Shown here in pieces: positions 51,838-58,996 of a DNA stretch of 64,000 nt. The DNA comes from CALRWV02 sp943371965 (GTDB taxonomy: Bacteria; Bacteroidota; JABWAT01), in contig CALRWV020000001.1 of assembly GCA_943371965.1 (NCBI GenBank), positions 1 to 64,000 on the forward strand, given 5' to 3'. Each line of letters begins with the position of its first letter. The first letter of the stretch is position 1. The notes beneath the pieces are model-generated. The model was not told the DNA's origin, searched no databases, and worked only from the letters and a program-made list of their open reading frames with translations. Both the position numbers and the translations under genes were made by a program.

Positions 51838-53460
51838 ATGAAAAATAGAGTAATTTTCCTTGTTCCTTGTTTCTTGTTCCTTTTTTCTTTTTTTGTTTCT
51901 GCACAATCAGATGTGTTTACGGCTTCGTTGAATTTATTCAATTCCGGAAAATATTCCGAAGCGCAAAAATATCTCGAAAACCAGTTTTCACTGAATCCGA
52001 ATTTACCAGAACAGAACACGGTTCTTCTTGCAAAAATATTCAACAAAACCTCTCAATTTGAAAAAACAATTTTTCTGCAAAAATCTGCCGCAATGGTTAA
52101 ACCTAACAACCAGCAAGAGTTCCTTTTTGAAATCGGGGTTGCGCAGTTTCAACTGAAAGACTTCAATTCAGCTCTTAAAAGCTGGATTTTGGCCTACCAG
52201 ATTAAACCTGAATCTGCAGCATATTTAAAAGATCAAATCAATCTTTTGGTTTCGGTGAAAATCGAATGGACACCGGTTCTTCAATCTGAACTGAATAACT
52301 GGTTCAATCTGAATGTTAAAAATGAAAGCCTGAAAAATGAATTGAACGGACTGATAACCAACCGTGAAATACGGAATATAAAAATTGGTTTGCTTCTTCC
52401 TTTGGGAAAAGGAAAACTGACTCCTTCTGAGCGTGAAATTATCGGGCGTGATATTCTTCAGGGTTTTTTGATTGGGATGGATGAGTTTTCAATGAAATCT
52501 CAAATCCAGACTGAAATATTTGTAAAGGATACAGAAGGCGATTCAACAAAAGCGGAAAAACTGGGAAAAGAACTGATCGAATCCGATAAAGTGAATTTGA
52601 TTATCGGACCCGTTTTCAGCAACGAATGTACTTTGGTTTCAAGACTGGCAGAAACATACAAAATTCCCATTATATCACCAACTGCTTCTGATGATGCATT
52701 GAACCGTTTCAGCAATTATTTTTTCCAGTTGAATCCCTCATTGTCTGTCCGAGGCAGACAAAGTGCGATTAAAGCACTTGAAATATCCAAAATCGAAAAA
52801 GATTCCGTTTTGGTCTTGGCAGAAGAAGGATCAGATACTCAGGTTATGGCAAATGCGTTCTCGGTTGCACTATTTGAAAACGGAGTAACCGTGGTAGATA
52901 AAGCATTTTATCCTTACGATTCGCAGGATATCAGGAGGAATATACCTTACAGACAGGTAGATACGACACAGATCAAAGACATCATATACGCCCCTATTGA
53001 AGATGAAAATCTGATCAATATTGTGGTTCCTCAACTCAGTTATCTGAAAGTATTCGGCTTTTATGTTGGTAACAACAATTGGGATGACAAGCTGAAACTG
53101 CGCCAATACAAACGGATTTTGGATGGAATGCTGATCTGTAAAGATACCCATGTTGATTCAAACCGTGTTGAAGTAAAAAATTACAATCATGATTATCAGA
53201 AAAGATTTCATAACAACCCCAGCCCCATCAGTTACCGCGGATTTGACAGTTTTCTTTTTGTAAAATCTATGGTTGAGGAAAAAGCATTTCAAAAATCTGA
53301 TTTGGACATTTCAATCCGCAACATGAAACCTGTTCAGGGTTTGCAGAACACAATTGATTTCCGCGGACAAACAGTAAATCAGCATCTCAATTTTTTCAGA
53401 TTCCTCAATAACGAAATCATTCCGGCGGAAAATGTCGAACCAATCAGTTCCAATAAATGA
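51838..53460 (+). CDS. Periplasmic binding protein / PBP activator (LppC-like)
   Basis: A 540-residue exported protein. Residues 1-22 are a signal peptide ending FVSAQ. Residues 25-165 look like TPR repeats (LNLFNSGKYSEAQKYLENQF). From about 180 a type-1 periplasmic-binding fold follows: IKIGLLLPLGKG, NLIIGPVFSNECTLVS, IPIISPTASDDAL. TPR plus PBP fold equals the LppC/LpoA-like architecture, or an amino-acid-type receptor. I start at 51838 (MKNRVIFL), two bases after the guaA stop. The signal-peptide codons consist of heptad repeats. Confidence 0.82.
   Translation: MKNRVIFLVPCFLFLFSFFVSAQSDVFTASLNLFNSGKYSEAQKYLENQFSLNPNLPEQNTVLLAKIFNKTSQFEKTIFLQKSAAMVKPNNQQEFLFEIGVAQFQLKDFNSALKSWILAYQIKPESAAYLKDQINLLVSVKIEWTPVLQSELNNWFNLNVKNESLKNELNGLITNREIRNIKIGLLLPLGKGKLTPSEREIIGRDILQGFLIGMDEFSMKSQIQTEIFVKDTEGDSTKAEKLGKELIESDKVNLIIGPVFSNECTLVSRLAETYKIPIISPTASDDALNRFSNYFFQLNPSLSVRGRQSAIKALEISKIEKDSVLVLAEEGSDTQVMANAFSVALFENGVTVVDKAFYPYDSQDIRRNIPYRQVDTTQIKDIIYAPIEDENLINIVVPQLSYLKVFGFYVGNNNWDDKLKLRQYKRILDGMLICKDTHVDSNRVEVKNYNHDYQKRFHNNPSPISYRGFDSFLFVKSMVEEKAFQKSDLDISIRNMKPVQGLQNTIDFRGQTVNQHLNFFRFLNNEIIPAENVEPISSNK
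51853..51903. repeat. 7-base-period tract inside signal-peptide codons
   Basis: TTTTCCT, TGTTCCT, TGTTTCT, TGTTCCT, TTTTTCT and TTTTTTG in register; inverted they are AGGAACA and AGAAACA, the words of the tracts at 13282 and 23819. Because the words are free of stops and rich in T, they encode Phe, Leu, Val and Cys, i.e. the hydrophobic core. Confidence 0.7.
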
Positions 53461-54121
53461 ATGGCCTGTACAGGACCGTCCCAGGGAAAAGTTGATCGAA
53501 AAAGGAGTTTCAGCACTTACTGATGCTGAACTTCTGGCAATACTGATCAATACGGGTACTAAAAATCTTTCAGCAGTTGATATTGCAAAAAATCTGCTGA
53601 ATCATTTTGGAAGCCTTGATAATTTTTCAAAAACGTCAATTAAAGAACTGACAGAAAAAGATGGATTAGGTAATGCAAAAGCTGTTACACTGATTGCAAC
53701 CATTGAATTGGGAAGAAGAATTCAATCCTCACTTCCTGATAAAAGAATTATCATCCGATCTCCGGAAGATGCTGCAAAATATTTCGGGTATAAATATTCA
53801 AATGAAAAGCAGGAAATTTTTTCCATTCTGCTTCTTGATACATCCAATCAGGTCATCAGGCATATAGAAATTTCAAAGGGAACGTTGAATCAGTCGATAA
53901 CTCATCCGAGAGAGGTTTTTGCAAAAGCTATCGAATATTTTTCGAATACAATTATTCTGATGCACAACCACCCAAGCGGAAATCTGAACCCAAGTAAAGA
54001 AGATATTGCTTTGACAGAGAGGATGCAGAAAGCAGGTGACATTATTGGGATCAAAGTCGTAGATCATATTATAATTGCGGGTAAATCGCATACTTCACTT
54101 GCAGGTTTGGGATATCTGTAA
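53432..54121 (+). CDS. radC: RadC/JAB-domain protein
   Basis: A 229-residue protein with an N-terminal helix-hairpin-helix segment (DRPREKLIEKGVSALTDAELLAILI) and a C-terminal JAB/MPN metal site: HNHPSGNLNPSKED (His-x-His plus Asp, about 178-191). Named for DNA repair in E. coli, but the true role is disputed. Its start overlaps the upstream gene by 29 bases; GGCGG precedes the ATG. Confidence 0.93.
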   Translation: MSNQSVPINEWPVQDRPREKLIEKGVSALTDAELLAILINTGTKNLSAVDIAKNLLNHFGSLDNFSKTSIKELTEKDGLGNAKAVTLIATIELGRRIQSSLPDKRIIIRSPEDAAKYFGYKYSNEKQEIFSILLLDTSNQVIRHIEISKGTLNQSITHPREVFAKAIEYFSNTIILMHNHPSGNLNPSKEDIALTERMQKAGDIIGIKVVDHIIIAGKSHTSLAGLGYL

Positions 54122-54161
54122 CAATTTAAACAGTTTAACCTTCATTTAACTTATGAATTTC

Positions 54162-54192
54162 TTGACAATTCTGTCACTTTCTTCTATTTTTG
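54162..54192 (+). promoter_or_regulatory. Bacteroidota-type promoter for the coiled-coil lipoprotein
   Basis: TTG (54162-54164), 20 bases, TATTTTTG (54185-54192), the closest match to the TTG-N20-TAnnTTTG consensus in the window. The expected start lies about 48 bases before the ATG. Confidence 0.65.
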
Positions 54193-54246
54193 TCCACATA
54201 TTTCCACGGAATTTAATTAAAACGAACCAAAACGGAGAACTCTCTG

Positions 54247-54570
54247 ATGAAAAACTTCAAAAATAAGTTGATTATGCTATCAGCAGTTGCTCTTTCTTCT
54301 TTAGTGATTACAGGATGTACCAAATATGCATCCGAAGAAGAACTTGCTGCTTTAGACCAGGTTAATGCTGAAATCAGCAAAATCAGAAAAGATATTTCAG
54401 ATTGTAATGCAAAAAACTCTGATATCAAATCACAAATTTCTGCCGCTGAAGGTAATGTTAAAAGATTACAGGACGAAAAATCTTTTGTAGAAAAGGGACT
54501 TCAAACATTCAACCCTGCTGCCTTCGATCCGAAACCAGTAGAAAAACCAAAAAAAGGCAAAAAGAAATAA
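54247..54570 (+). CDS. Small coiled-coil lipoprotein
   Basis: A 107-residue lipoprotein with lipobox VITGC (Cys about 24). The mature part is a single long amphipathic helix (about 30-80) with a Pro/Lys-rich tail ending KPKKGKKK. Such a layout, a lipid anchor, coiled coil and basic end, recalls Lpp-like envelope spacers, though there is no sequence relation. Expressed from its own promoter-like site together with the LysM gene 36 bases downstream. Confidence 0.8.
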   Translation: MKNFKNKLIMLSAVALSSLVITGCTKYASEEELAALDQVNAEISKIRKDISDCNAKNSDIKSQISAAEGNVKRLQDEKSFVEKGLQTFNPAAFDPKPVEKPKKGKKK

Positions 54571-54606
54571 TAATCGGGAAGTTACCCAATTTATCAGGAG
54601 TTTTAA

Positions 54607-55272
54607 ATGAAAAAATTAGTTTTAGTCCTTACCCTCGCTTTAGCAACTTCCCTGGCTTCCTTTGCCCAAAAAAGAGAAGTTAAATGGGACGATTGGAATG
54701 CACAAAAAAGAGCTGCAGATTCAACCTTGGTTGTATTGAAAAACAACAAGGCAGCTTGTGCTCAGGAAACTGCATCTTTGGAAAACAAATTGGCTGACCT
54801 GAACAAACAGGCTGCAGATTTGGATAAAGAAATTTATGCACTTTCTGAAGCGGACAAGGCTTCAAAAGATGCTTACGGAAAAGAATTGGATGCTATCGAT
54901 AACAGAATCAAACAATTGGCTGCACTTTCAAATGATGATTTATTTGCAAGAAAAGCTGAATTGGATCCAATCGAAGCCGATCTGAACAAACTGAGAAAAA
55001 ACAAATTGAGCCTTCTTTCTGAAAATGCAAGAAGAATTCAAGGGTTGCTTTCCCAAATCGATCAATTGAGAAAAGTTCAACCAACAGCACCTGAAGGTTA
55101 TGTAGTCGGAACATGGGCTAAAGACAGAGATTGTTTGTGGAATATCGCAAAGAAAAAATCAATTTATGACAATCCATTTAAATGGCCTACCATTTATAAT
55201 GCGAACAAAGACAAAATCAAAGATCCAAACTTAATTTATCCTGGTCAGGTTCTAACAATTCCTAAAGGTTAA
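54607..55272 (+). CDS. Exported coiled-coil protein with C-terminal LysM domain
   Basis: A 221-residue protein: signal peptide 1-20 (ending SFAQ), a coiled coil about 35-160, then a LysM domain (about 168-219): LWNIAKKKSIYDNPFKWPTI, NPNLIYPGQVLTIP. The gap between repeats resembles the longer LysM of Bacteroidota envelope proteins. It probably binds peptidoglycan and pairs with the preceding lipoprotein, joining outer membrane and wall. GGAG precedes the ATG by 7 bases. Confidence 0.88.
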   Translation: MKKLVLVLTLALATSLASFAQKREVKWDDWNAQKRAADSTLVVLKNNKAACAQETASLENKLADLNKQAADLDKEIYALSEADKASKDAYGKELDAIDNRIKQLAALSNDDLFARKAELDPIEADLNKLRKNKLSLLSENARRIQGLLSQIDQLRKVQPTAPEGYVVGTWAKDRDCLWNIAKKKSIYDNPFKWPTIYNANKDKIKDPNLIYPGQVLTIPKG

Positions 55273-55314
55273 TTTAACAGAGATTATCTTGGTTAAAATA
55301 ATAAACTGAATTTT

Positions 55315-55349
55315 AAGGCTTATCTGCGAAAGTGGATAAGCCTTTTTTA
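55315..55349 (+). terminator. Terminator after the LysM protein gene
   Basis: AAGGCTTATC, loop TGCGAAAGTG, GATAAGCCTT and T tract. The phoH ribosome site starts only six bases further on. Confidence 0.9.
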
Positions 55350-55365
55350 TTTATGAGGTATTTAG

Positions 55366-56340
55366 TTGTTTGAAAGAAAAGTAAGCATTAACGGAACAAA
55401 TCCGACCAACATTCTTGGAACGAACGATAAATTTGTAAAAAGAATTTCTTCACAGTTTGAAAATGCGAGAATCATAGCCAGAGGAAATGATATCATCATC
55501 AGAGGTGAACTTGATGATGCCAATGCAATCGAAAAAGTCTTCAATGAACTGATTTTTATTGCGAATAAACACGGACAGGTTACCGAATCTGATGTGAATA
55601 CTGTCATTGATCTGGTTACTGTGGGTAAAAGCGTTCCGAAGGATGATTTGGATAATGTAGTATTGTTTACACGAAATGAACCTGTTAGAGCAAAAACTGA
55701 TGGACAGCGGGAATATTTGAAACAGGCTTCCAAAAATGATATTATGTTTTGTATTGGTCCCGCAGGAACTGGAAAAACTTATCTTGCAGTTGCAATGGCT
55801 GTTGCTGCTTTGAAAAATAAAGAAGTATATAAAATTGTACTGACACGTCCTGCAGTTGAAGCAGGAGAATCTTTGGGATTTTTACCCGGCGATATGAAGG
55901 AAAAGGTTGATCCGTACCTGAGGCCTCTTTATGATGCATTGAGTGAAATGCTTCAGGCAGAAAAAGTTAAAGAATATCTGGAAAAAGGAATTATCGAAAT
56001 TGCCCCCTTGGCCTTTATGCGCGGCAGAACATTAAGTAATGCTTTTGTTATTCTGGATGAAGCCCAAAATACAACCCCGACACAGATGAAAATGTTCCTG
56101 ACAAGGGTAGGTCAGAATTCAAGAGCAATTATCACCGGAGATGTTTCCCAAATCGATCTTCCTGATAAAAGAAACAGCGGATTGATTCTTGTTCAGAATA
56201 TTTTGAAGGGAATTGAAGGTATCGGATTTATTTACCTTGATAAAGCGGATATTGTCCGTCACCGGTTGGTAAAGGAAATCATTGATGCATATGAAAAATA
56301 TGAAGAGTCTCTGCCTGTCAGAAAAAATGGAAGGGATTGA
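55366..56340 (+). CDS. phoH: PhoH-family P-loop ATPase
   Basis: A 324-residue cytosolic PhoH/YbeZ-type ATPase thought to act in RNA metabolism, often with YbeY. Walker A GPAGTGKT is at 131-138, Walker B VILDEAQN near 235, and TRPAVEAGESLGFLPGD and MRGRTLSNAF are the family motifs; an N-terminal KH-like segment precedes. The start is a TTG at 55366, with GAGG seven bases upstream and no better ATG. It follows a terminator by 16 bases; ybeY is not adjacent. Confidence 0.94.
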   Translation: MFERKVSINGTNPTNILGTNDKFVKRISSQFENARIIARGNDIIIRGELDDANAIEKVFNELIFIANKHGQVTESDVNTVIDLVTVGKSVPKDDLDNVVLFTRNEPVRAKTDGQREYLKQASKNDIMFCIGPAGTGKTYLAVAMAVAALKNKEVYKIVLTRPAVEAGESLGFLPGDMKEKVDPYLRPLYDALSEMLQAEKVKEYLEKGIIEIAPLAFMRGRTLSNAFVILDEAQNTTPTQMKMFLTRVGQNSRAIITGDVSQIDLPDKRNSGLILVQNILKGIEGIGFIYLDKADIVRHRLVKEIIDAYEKYEESLPVRKNGRD

Positions 56341-56533
56341 TAATAAATTCTCTTTCATTGCAATTTATCATTTATATGATCACTATTTGGTTAAATTAAT
56401 TATTCGTTTTGGATTCCTCTAATTGGTCTAATAGGAATAATTGGATATCATATATCACCCCGTTTCTGCCATATTGCCATCAAATCAGTTGTTTTTTAGA
56501 TGATTTATTCCCAACTTACAAATCTTTCTGGAG

Positions 56534-56565
56534 CCTGAATATCTGAGAAATAAACTCAGTTCAGG
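56534..56565. other. Bulged hairpin of unknown role
   Basis: CCTGAA-(TAT)-CTGAG, loop AAATAAA, CTCAG-TTCAGG: 11 paired bases with a 3-base bulge. No T tract follows on the plus strand. Confidence 0.45.
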
Positions 56566-56580
56566 TATTGAAAAAGTATA

Positions 56581-56697
56581 TTAAATCGCATCTTCTTCCA
56601 CCAATTGCTGAACACTAAAATGAATTCTTTTTCCAGAAATTTCTATAGTTTTAATTGGAATGAAGTTGTGAAAGTGATTCAGCGTCAAGTTAAAATT
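56581..56697 (-). pseudogene. Possible relic or very small ORF
   Basis: The minus strand is open for 38 codons after a TGA and ends at TAA (56581-56583). The conceptual peptide includes NFIPIKTIEISGKRIHFSVQ, then QLVEEDAI, which has the look of a real protein C-terminus. There is no ATG; a TTG is the only start candidate and lacks a ribosome site. It may be the remnant of a decayed gene. Confidence 0.25.
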
Positions 56698-56721
56698 TCA
56701 GATATAATTTCAGTTTATATT

Positions 56722-56739
56722 CTTAATTGACCAGTTAAG
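56722..56739. promoter_or_regulatory. Candidate operator upstream of the thiolase gene
   Basis: CTTAATTGA-CCAGTTAAG is an 18-base imperfect palindrome (7 of 9 positions per half match), 32 bases before the ATG. On the minus strand it reads CTTAACTGGTCAATTAAG; AACTGGTC resembles one half of the E. coli FadR site, possibly by chance. No regulator gene is nearby. Confidence 0.35.
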
Positions 56740-56771
56740 ATTTTTTTTAAAGTTAGTATCAAGGAAAAACC

Positions 56772-57950
56772 ATGAAGAGCGTTGTTATCGTATCAGCTGT
56801 CAGAACACCAATTGGGTCATTCCAGGGTGTTTTTGCAGAAGTTAAAGCTGTTGAATTGGGTGCCGCTGCAATAAAGGGTGCAATCAGCAGAATAAAATTG
56901 GATCCCGCATCCGTAAACGAAGTAATTTTCGGAAATGTTTTAACTGCAGGAGAAGGACAGGCACCAGCCCGTCAGGCTGCTTTGGGTTCAGGACTTCCTG
57001 ATTCCGTTGAATGCATGACCATTAATAAAGTTTGCGGTTCCGGATTGAAAGCTGTCATGCTTGGAGCTCAGGCAATTGCTCTCGGTGACGCAGAAGTTGT
57101 TATTGCCGGTGGCATGGAAAGCATGACCAACTCTCCGTACCTGCTGGACAAAGCCCGTTCAGGTTATAGAATGGGAAATGCCCAGATTCAGGACTCCATG
57201 ATTCTAGATGGACTTTGGAATCCTTATTCAAACGAACACATGGGAAACATTGCAGAATTATGTGCTTCAACCTGTGAAATCAACCGTGAGTCACAGGATG
57301 AATTTTCTATCCGTTCCTATAAACTGGCAAATGAATCCATCGAAAAAGGAAGATTCAAAAACGAAATCATTCCTGTGGAAATAAAAGACAAAAAAGGAAA
57401 TGTTACCGTAATTGATACCGATGAAGAACCTTCAAAAGTTAAATACGATAAAATTCCATCCCTGAAACCATCGTTTAAAAAAGAAGGAACCATTACCGCA
57501 GCAAATGCCTCTTCAATCAATGACGGTGCGGCAGCTTTGGTTTTGATGTCAGAAGAAAAAGCAAAGTTGTTAGGTTTAAAACCACTTGCAAAAATTATTT
57601 CATATGCTTCTGCTGCAAAAGCTCCTGAATGGTTTACAACTGCACCTGTAGATGTAATTCCAAAAACATTGAAAAAAGCTAACATGAAAATCGGCGATAT
57701 CGATTTATTTGAAATCAATGAAGCATTTGCTGTAGTAACTTTGGCAGCCCAAAAAGAACTTGGAATTCCTATCGAAAAAGTAAATGTAAATGGTGGATCA
57801 GTTGCATTGGGGCATCCGATTGGAGCTTCAGGTGCACGAATTTTAGTCACCTTGCTTCATGCAATGGAATTACATAACAAGAAGACGGGAATGGCTGCAA
57901 TTTGTATCGGTGGCGGTGAAGCTGCCGGATTGATAGTTGAAAGAATTTAA
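56772..57950 (+). CDS. Acetyl-CoA C-acetyltransferase
   Basis: A 392-residue thiolase of the biosynthetic/acetoacetyl-CoA type (AtoB/ThlA). Catalytic Cys in KVCGSGLKAV (about 89), GGSVALGHPIGASG with His about 349, and the second Cys in CIGGGEA near 379. The GHPIGASG form separates it from the FadA-like GHPLGCSG thiolases at 7.5 and 29 kb. It starts the run thiolase - hydroxybutyryl-CoA dehydrogenase - acyl-CoA dehydrogenase. AAGGA precedes the ATG. Confidence 0.95.
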   Translation: MKSVVIVSAVRTPIGSFQGVFAEVKAVELGAAAIKGAISRIKLDPASVNEVIFGNVLTAGEGQAPARQAALGSGLPDSVECMTINKVCGSGLKAVMLGAQAIALGDAEVVIAGGMESMTNSPYLLDKARSGYRMGNAQIQDSMILDGLWNPYSNEHMGNIAELCASTCEINRESQDEFSIRSYKLANESIEKGRFKNEIIPVEIKDKKGNVTVIDTDEEPSKVKYDKIPSLKPSFKKEGTITAANASSINDGAAALVLMSEEKAKLLGLKPLAKIISYASAAKAPEWFTTAPVDVIPKTLKKANMKIGDIDLFEINEAFAVVTLAAQKELGIPIEKVNVNGGSVALGHPIGASGARILVTLLHAMELHNKKTGMAAICIGGGEAAGLIVERI

Positions 57951-58035
57951 GACCAAATCAAGACCATAGATTTCACAAGAACTATATTTTTTGGGAATCT
58001 GAAAAAACCAGAAGACCACACAAAAAGGAAAGGCC

Positions 58036-58887
58036 ATGGAAATAAAAAATGTGATGATAATTGGCGCAGGAACAATGGGGAATGGAATTGCCCATGTATT
58101 TGCCCAATTCGGTTATAAAGTTACCCTGTGCGATATAAAACAGGAATTTATTGATCGTGGAATGAAAACGATCGAGTCAAATCTGGACCGTCAGGTAAAA
58201 AAGGGAACTCTGACCGAAGATCAGAAGAAAAACACACTTTCAAATATAACATCAAACATTGATCTGGCTTCTGCTTCAAAAGGAAAAGATCTGATAATCG
58301 AAGCAGCAACCGAAAATCTGGAAATTAAACTGAAGATTTTTAAAACGCTTGATGAAAACGCAGATGCCCATACAGTTCTTGCATCCAACACTTCAAGCAT
58401 CAGCATTACTGAAATTGGTGCTGCTACAAAACGACCGGACCTAGTAATCGGAATGCATTTTATGAATCCGGTTCCTGTTATGAAACTGGTTGAAATCATC
58501 CGCGGATATTCTACCAGTCAGTCAACTTATGATCTGGTAAAACAGACATCTGAAAAATTGGAAAAAGTACCAGTTGAAGTCAATGACTATCCCGGTTTTG
58601 TTTCCAACAGGGTTTTGATGCCGATGATCAACGAAGCCATTTATTGTGTTTATGAAGGAGTTGCAACACCTGAAGCTATTGACACAGTTATGAAACTTGG
58701 AATGGCTCACCCCATGGGACCACTTCAACTCGCTGATTTTATAGGTCTGGATGTTTGTCTCGCAATCCTGAATGTTTTGTATGATGGATTCAATGACAGC
58801 AAATACCGTCCGTGTCCGTTGCTGAAAAAAATGGTAACAGCCGGACATTTAGGAAAAAAATCAGGTCAGGGATTTTATAAATATTAA
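58036..58887 (+). CDS. hbd: 3-hydroxybutyryl-CoA dehydrogenase
   Basis: 283 residues, NAD(P)-dependent oxidation of 3-hydroxybutyryl-CoA or its reversal. Rossmann motif IIGAGTMGNGIAHVFA (about 8-23), SNTSSISI and GMHFMNPVP with the catalytic His (about 139), GFVSNRVLMP, and late GLDVCLAILNVL. AAGGAAA precedes the ATG. Third-step enzyme of the C4 module with the flanking genes; no separate crotonase is in the window, except within FadN. Confidence 0.95.
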   Translation: MEIKNVMIIGAGTMGNGIAHVFAQFGYKVTLCDIKQEFIDRGMKTIESNLDRQVKKGTLTEDQKKNTLSNITSNIDLASASKGKDLIIEAATENLEIKLKIFKTLDENADAHTVLASNTSSISITEIGAATKRPDLVIGMHFMNPVPVMKLVEIIRGYSTSQSTYDLVKQTSEKLEKVPVEVNDYPGFVSNRVLMPMINEAIYCVYEGVATPEAIDTVMKLGMAHPMGPLQLADFIGLDVCLAILNVLYDGFNDSKYRPCPLLKKMVTAGHLGKKSGQGFYKY

Positions 58888-58894
58888 TCAAAAA

Positions 58895-58985
58895 TAAAAC
58901 CACCAAGGCAGAAAGACGCAAAGAAATTAAATTAAAAAAATTATTTAAAAAAACTTGGCGTCTCAGCGTCTTAACGGTTTCAAAA
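58895..58985. repeat. Palindromic element, CGCAAAG/GGCGTCT family
   Basis: The left arm ACCACCAAGGCAGAAAGACG and CAAAG is answered by CTTGGCGTCTCAGCGTCTTA then ACGGTTT. The A/T-rich centre forms the loop. It separates hbd from the acyl-CoA dehydrogenase gene and extends to the latter's ribosome site. Confidence 0.65.
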
Positions 58986-58996
58986 AGGAGAGAAAA

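Larger units (their letters stand above)
56341..56771. other. 431-base gap before the thiolase operon
   Basis: Contains a hairpin (56534-56565), an open minus-strand stretch of 38 codons (56581-56697) that reads like protein, and an 18-base palindrome near the thiolase start. No complete gene was found; the stretch is much longer than other gaps upstream of operons here. Confidence 0.55.

Noticed and set aside
57317..57850. 177-codon minus-strand frame opposite the acetyl-CoA acetyltransferase gene
   Set aside because: Shadow frame of a conserved thiolase; Pro/Ser/Phe-rich composition as expected for such antisense frames.
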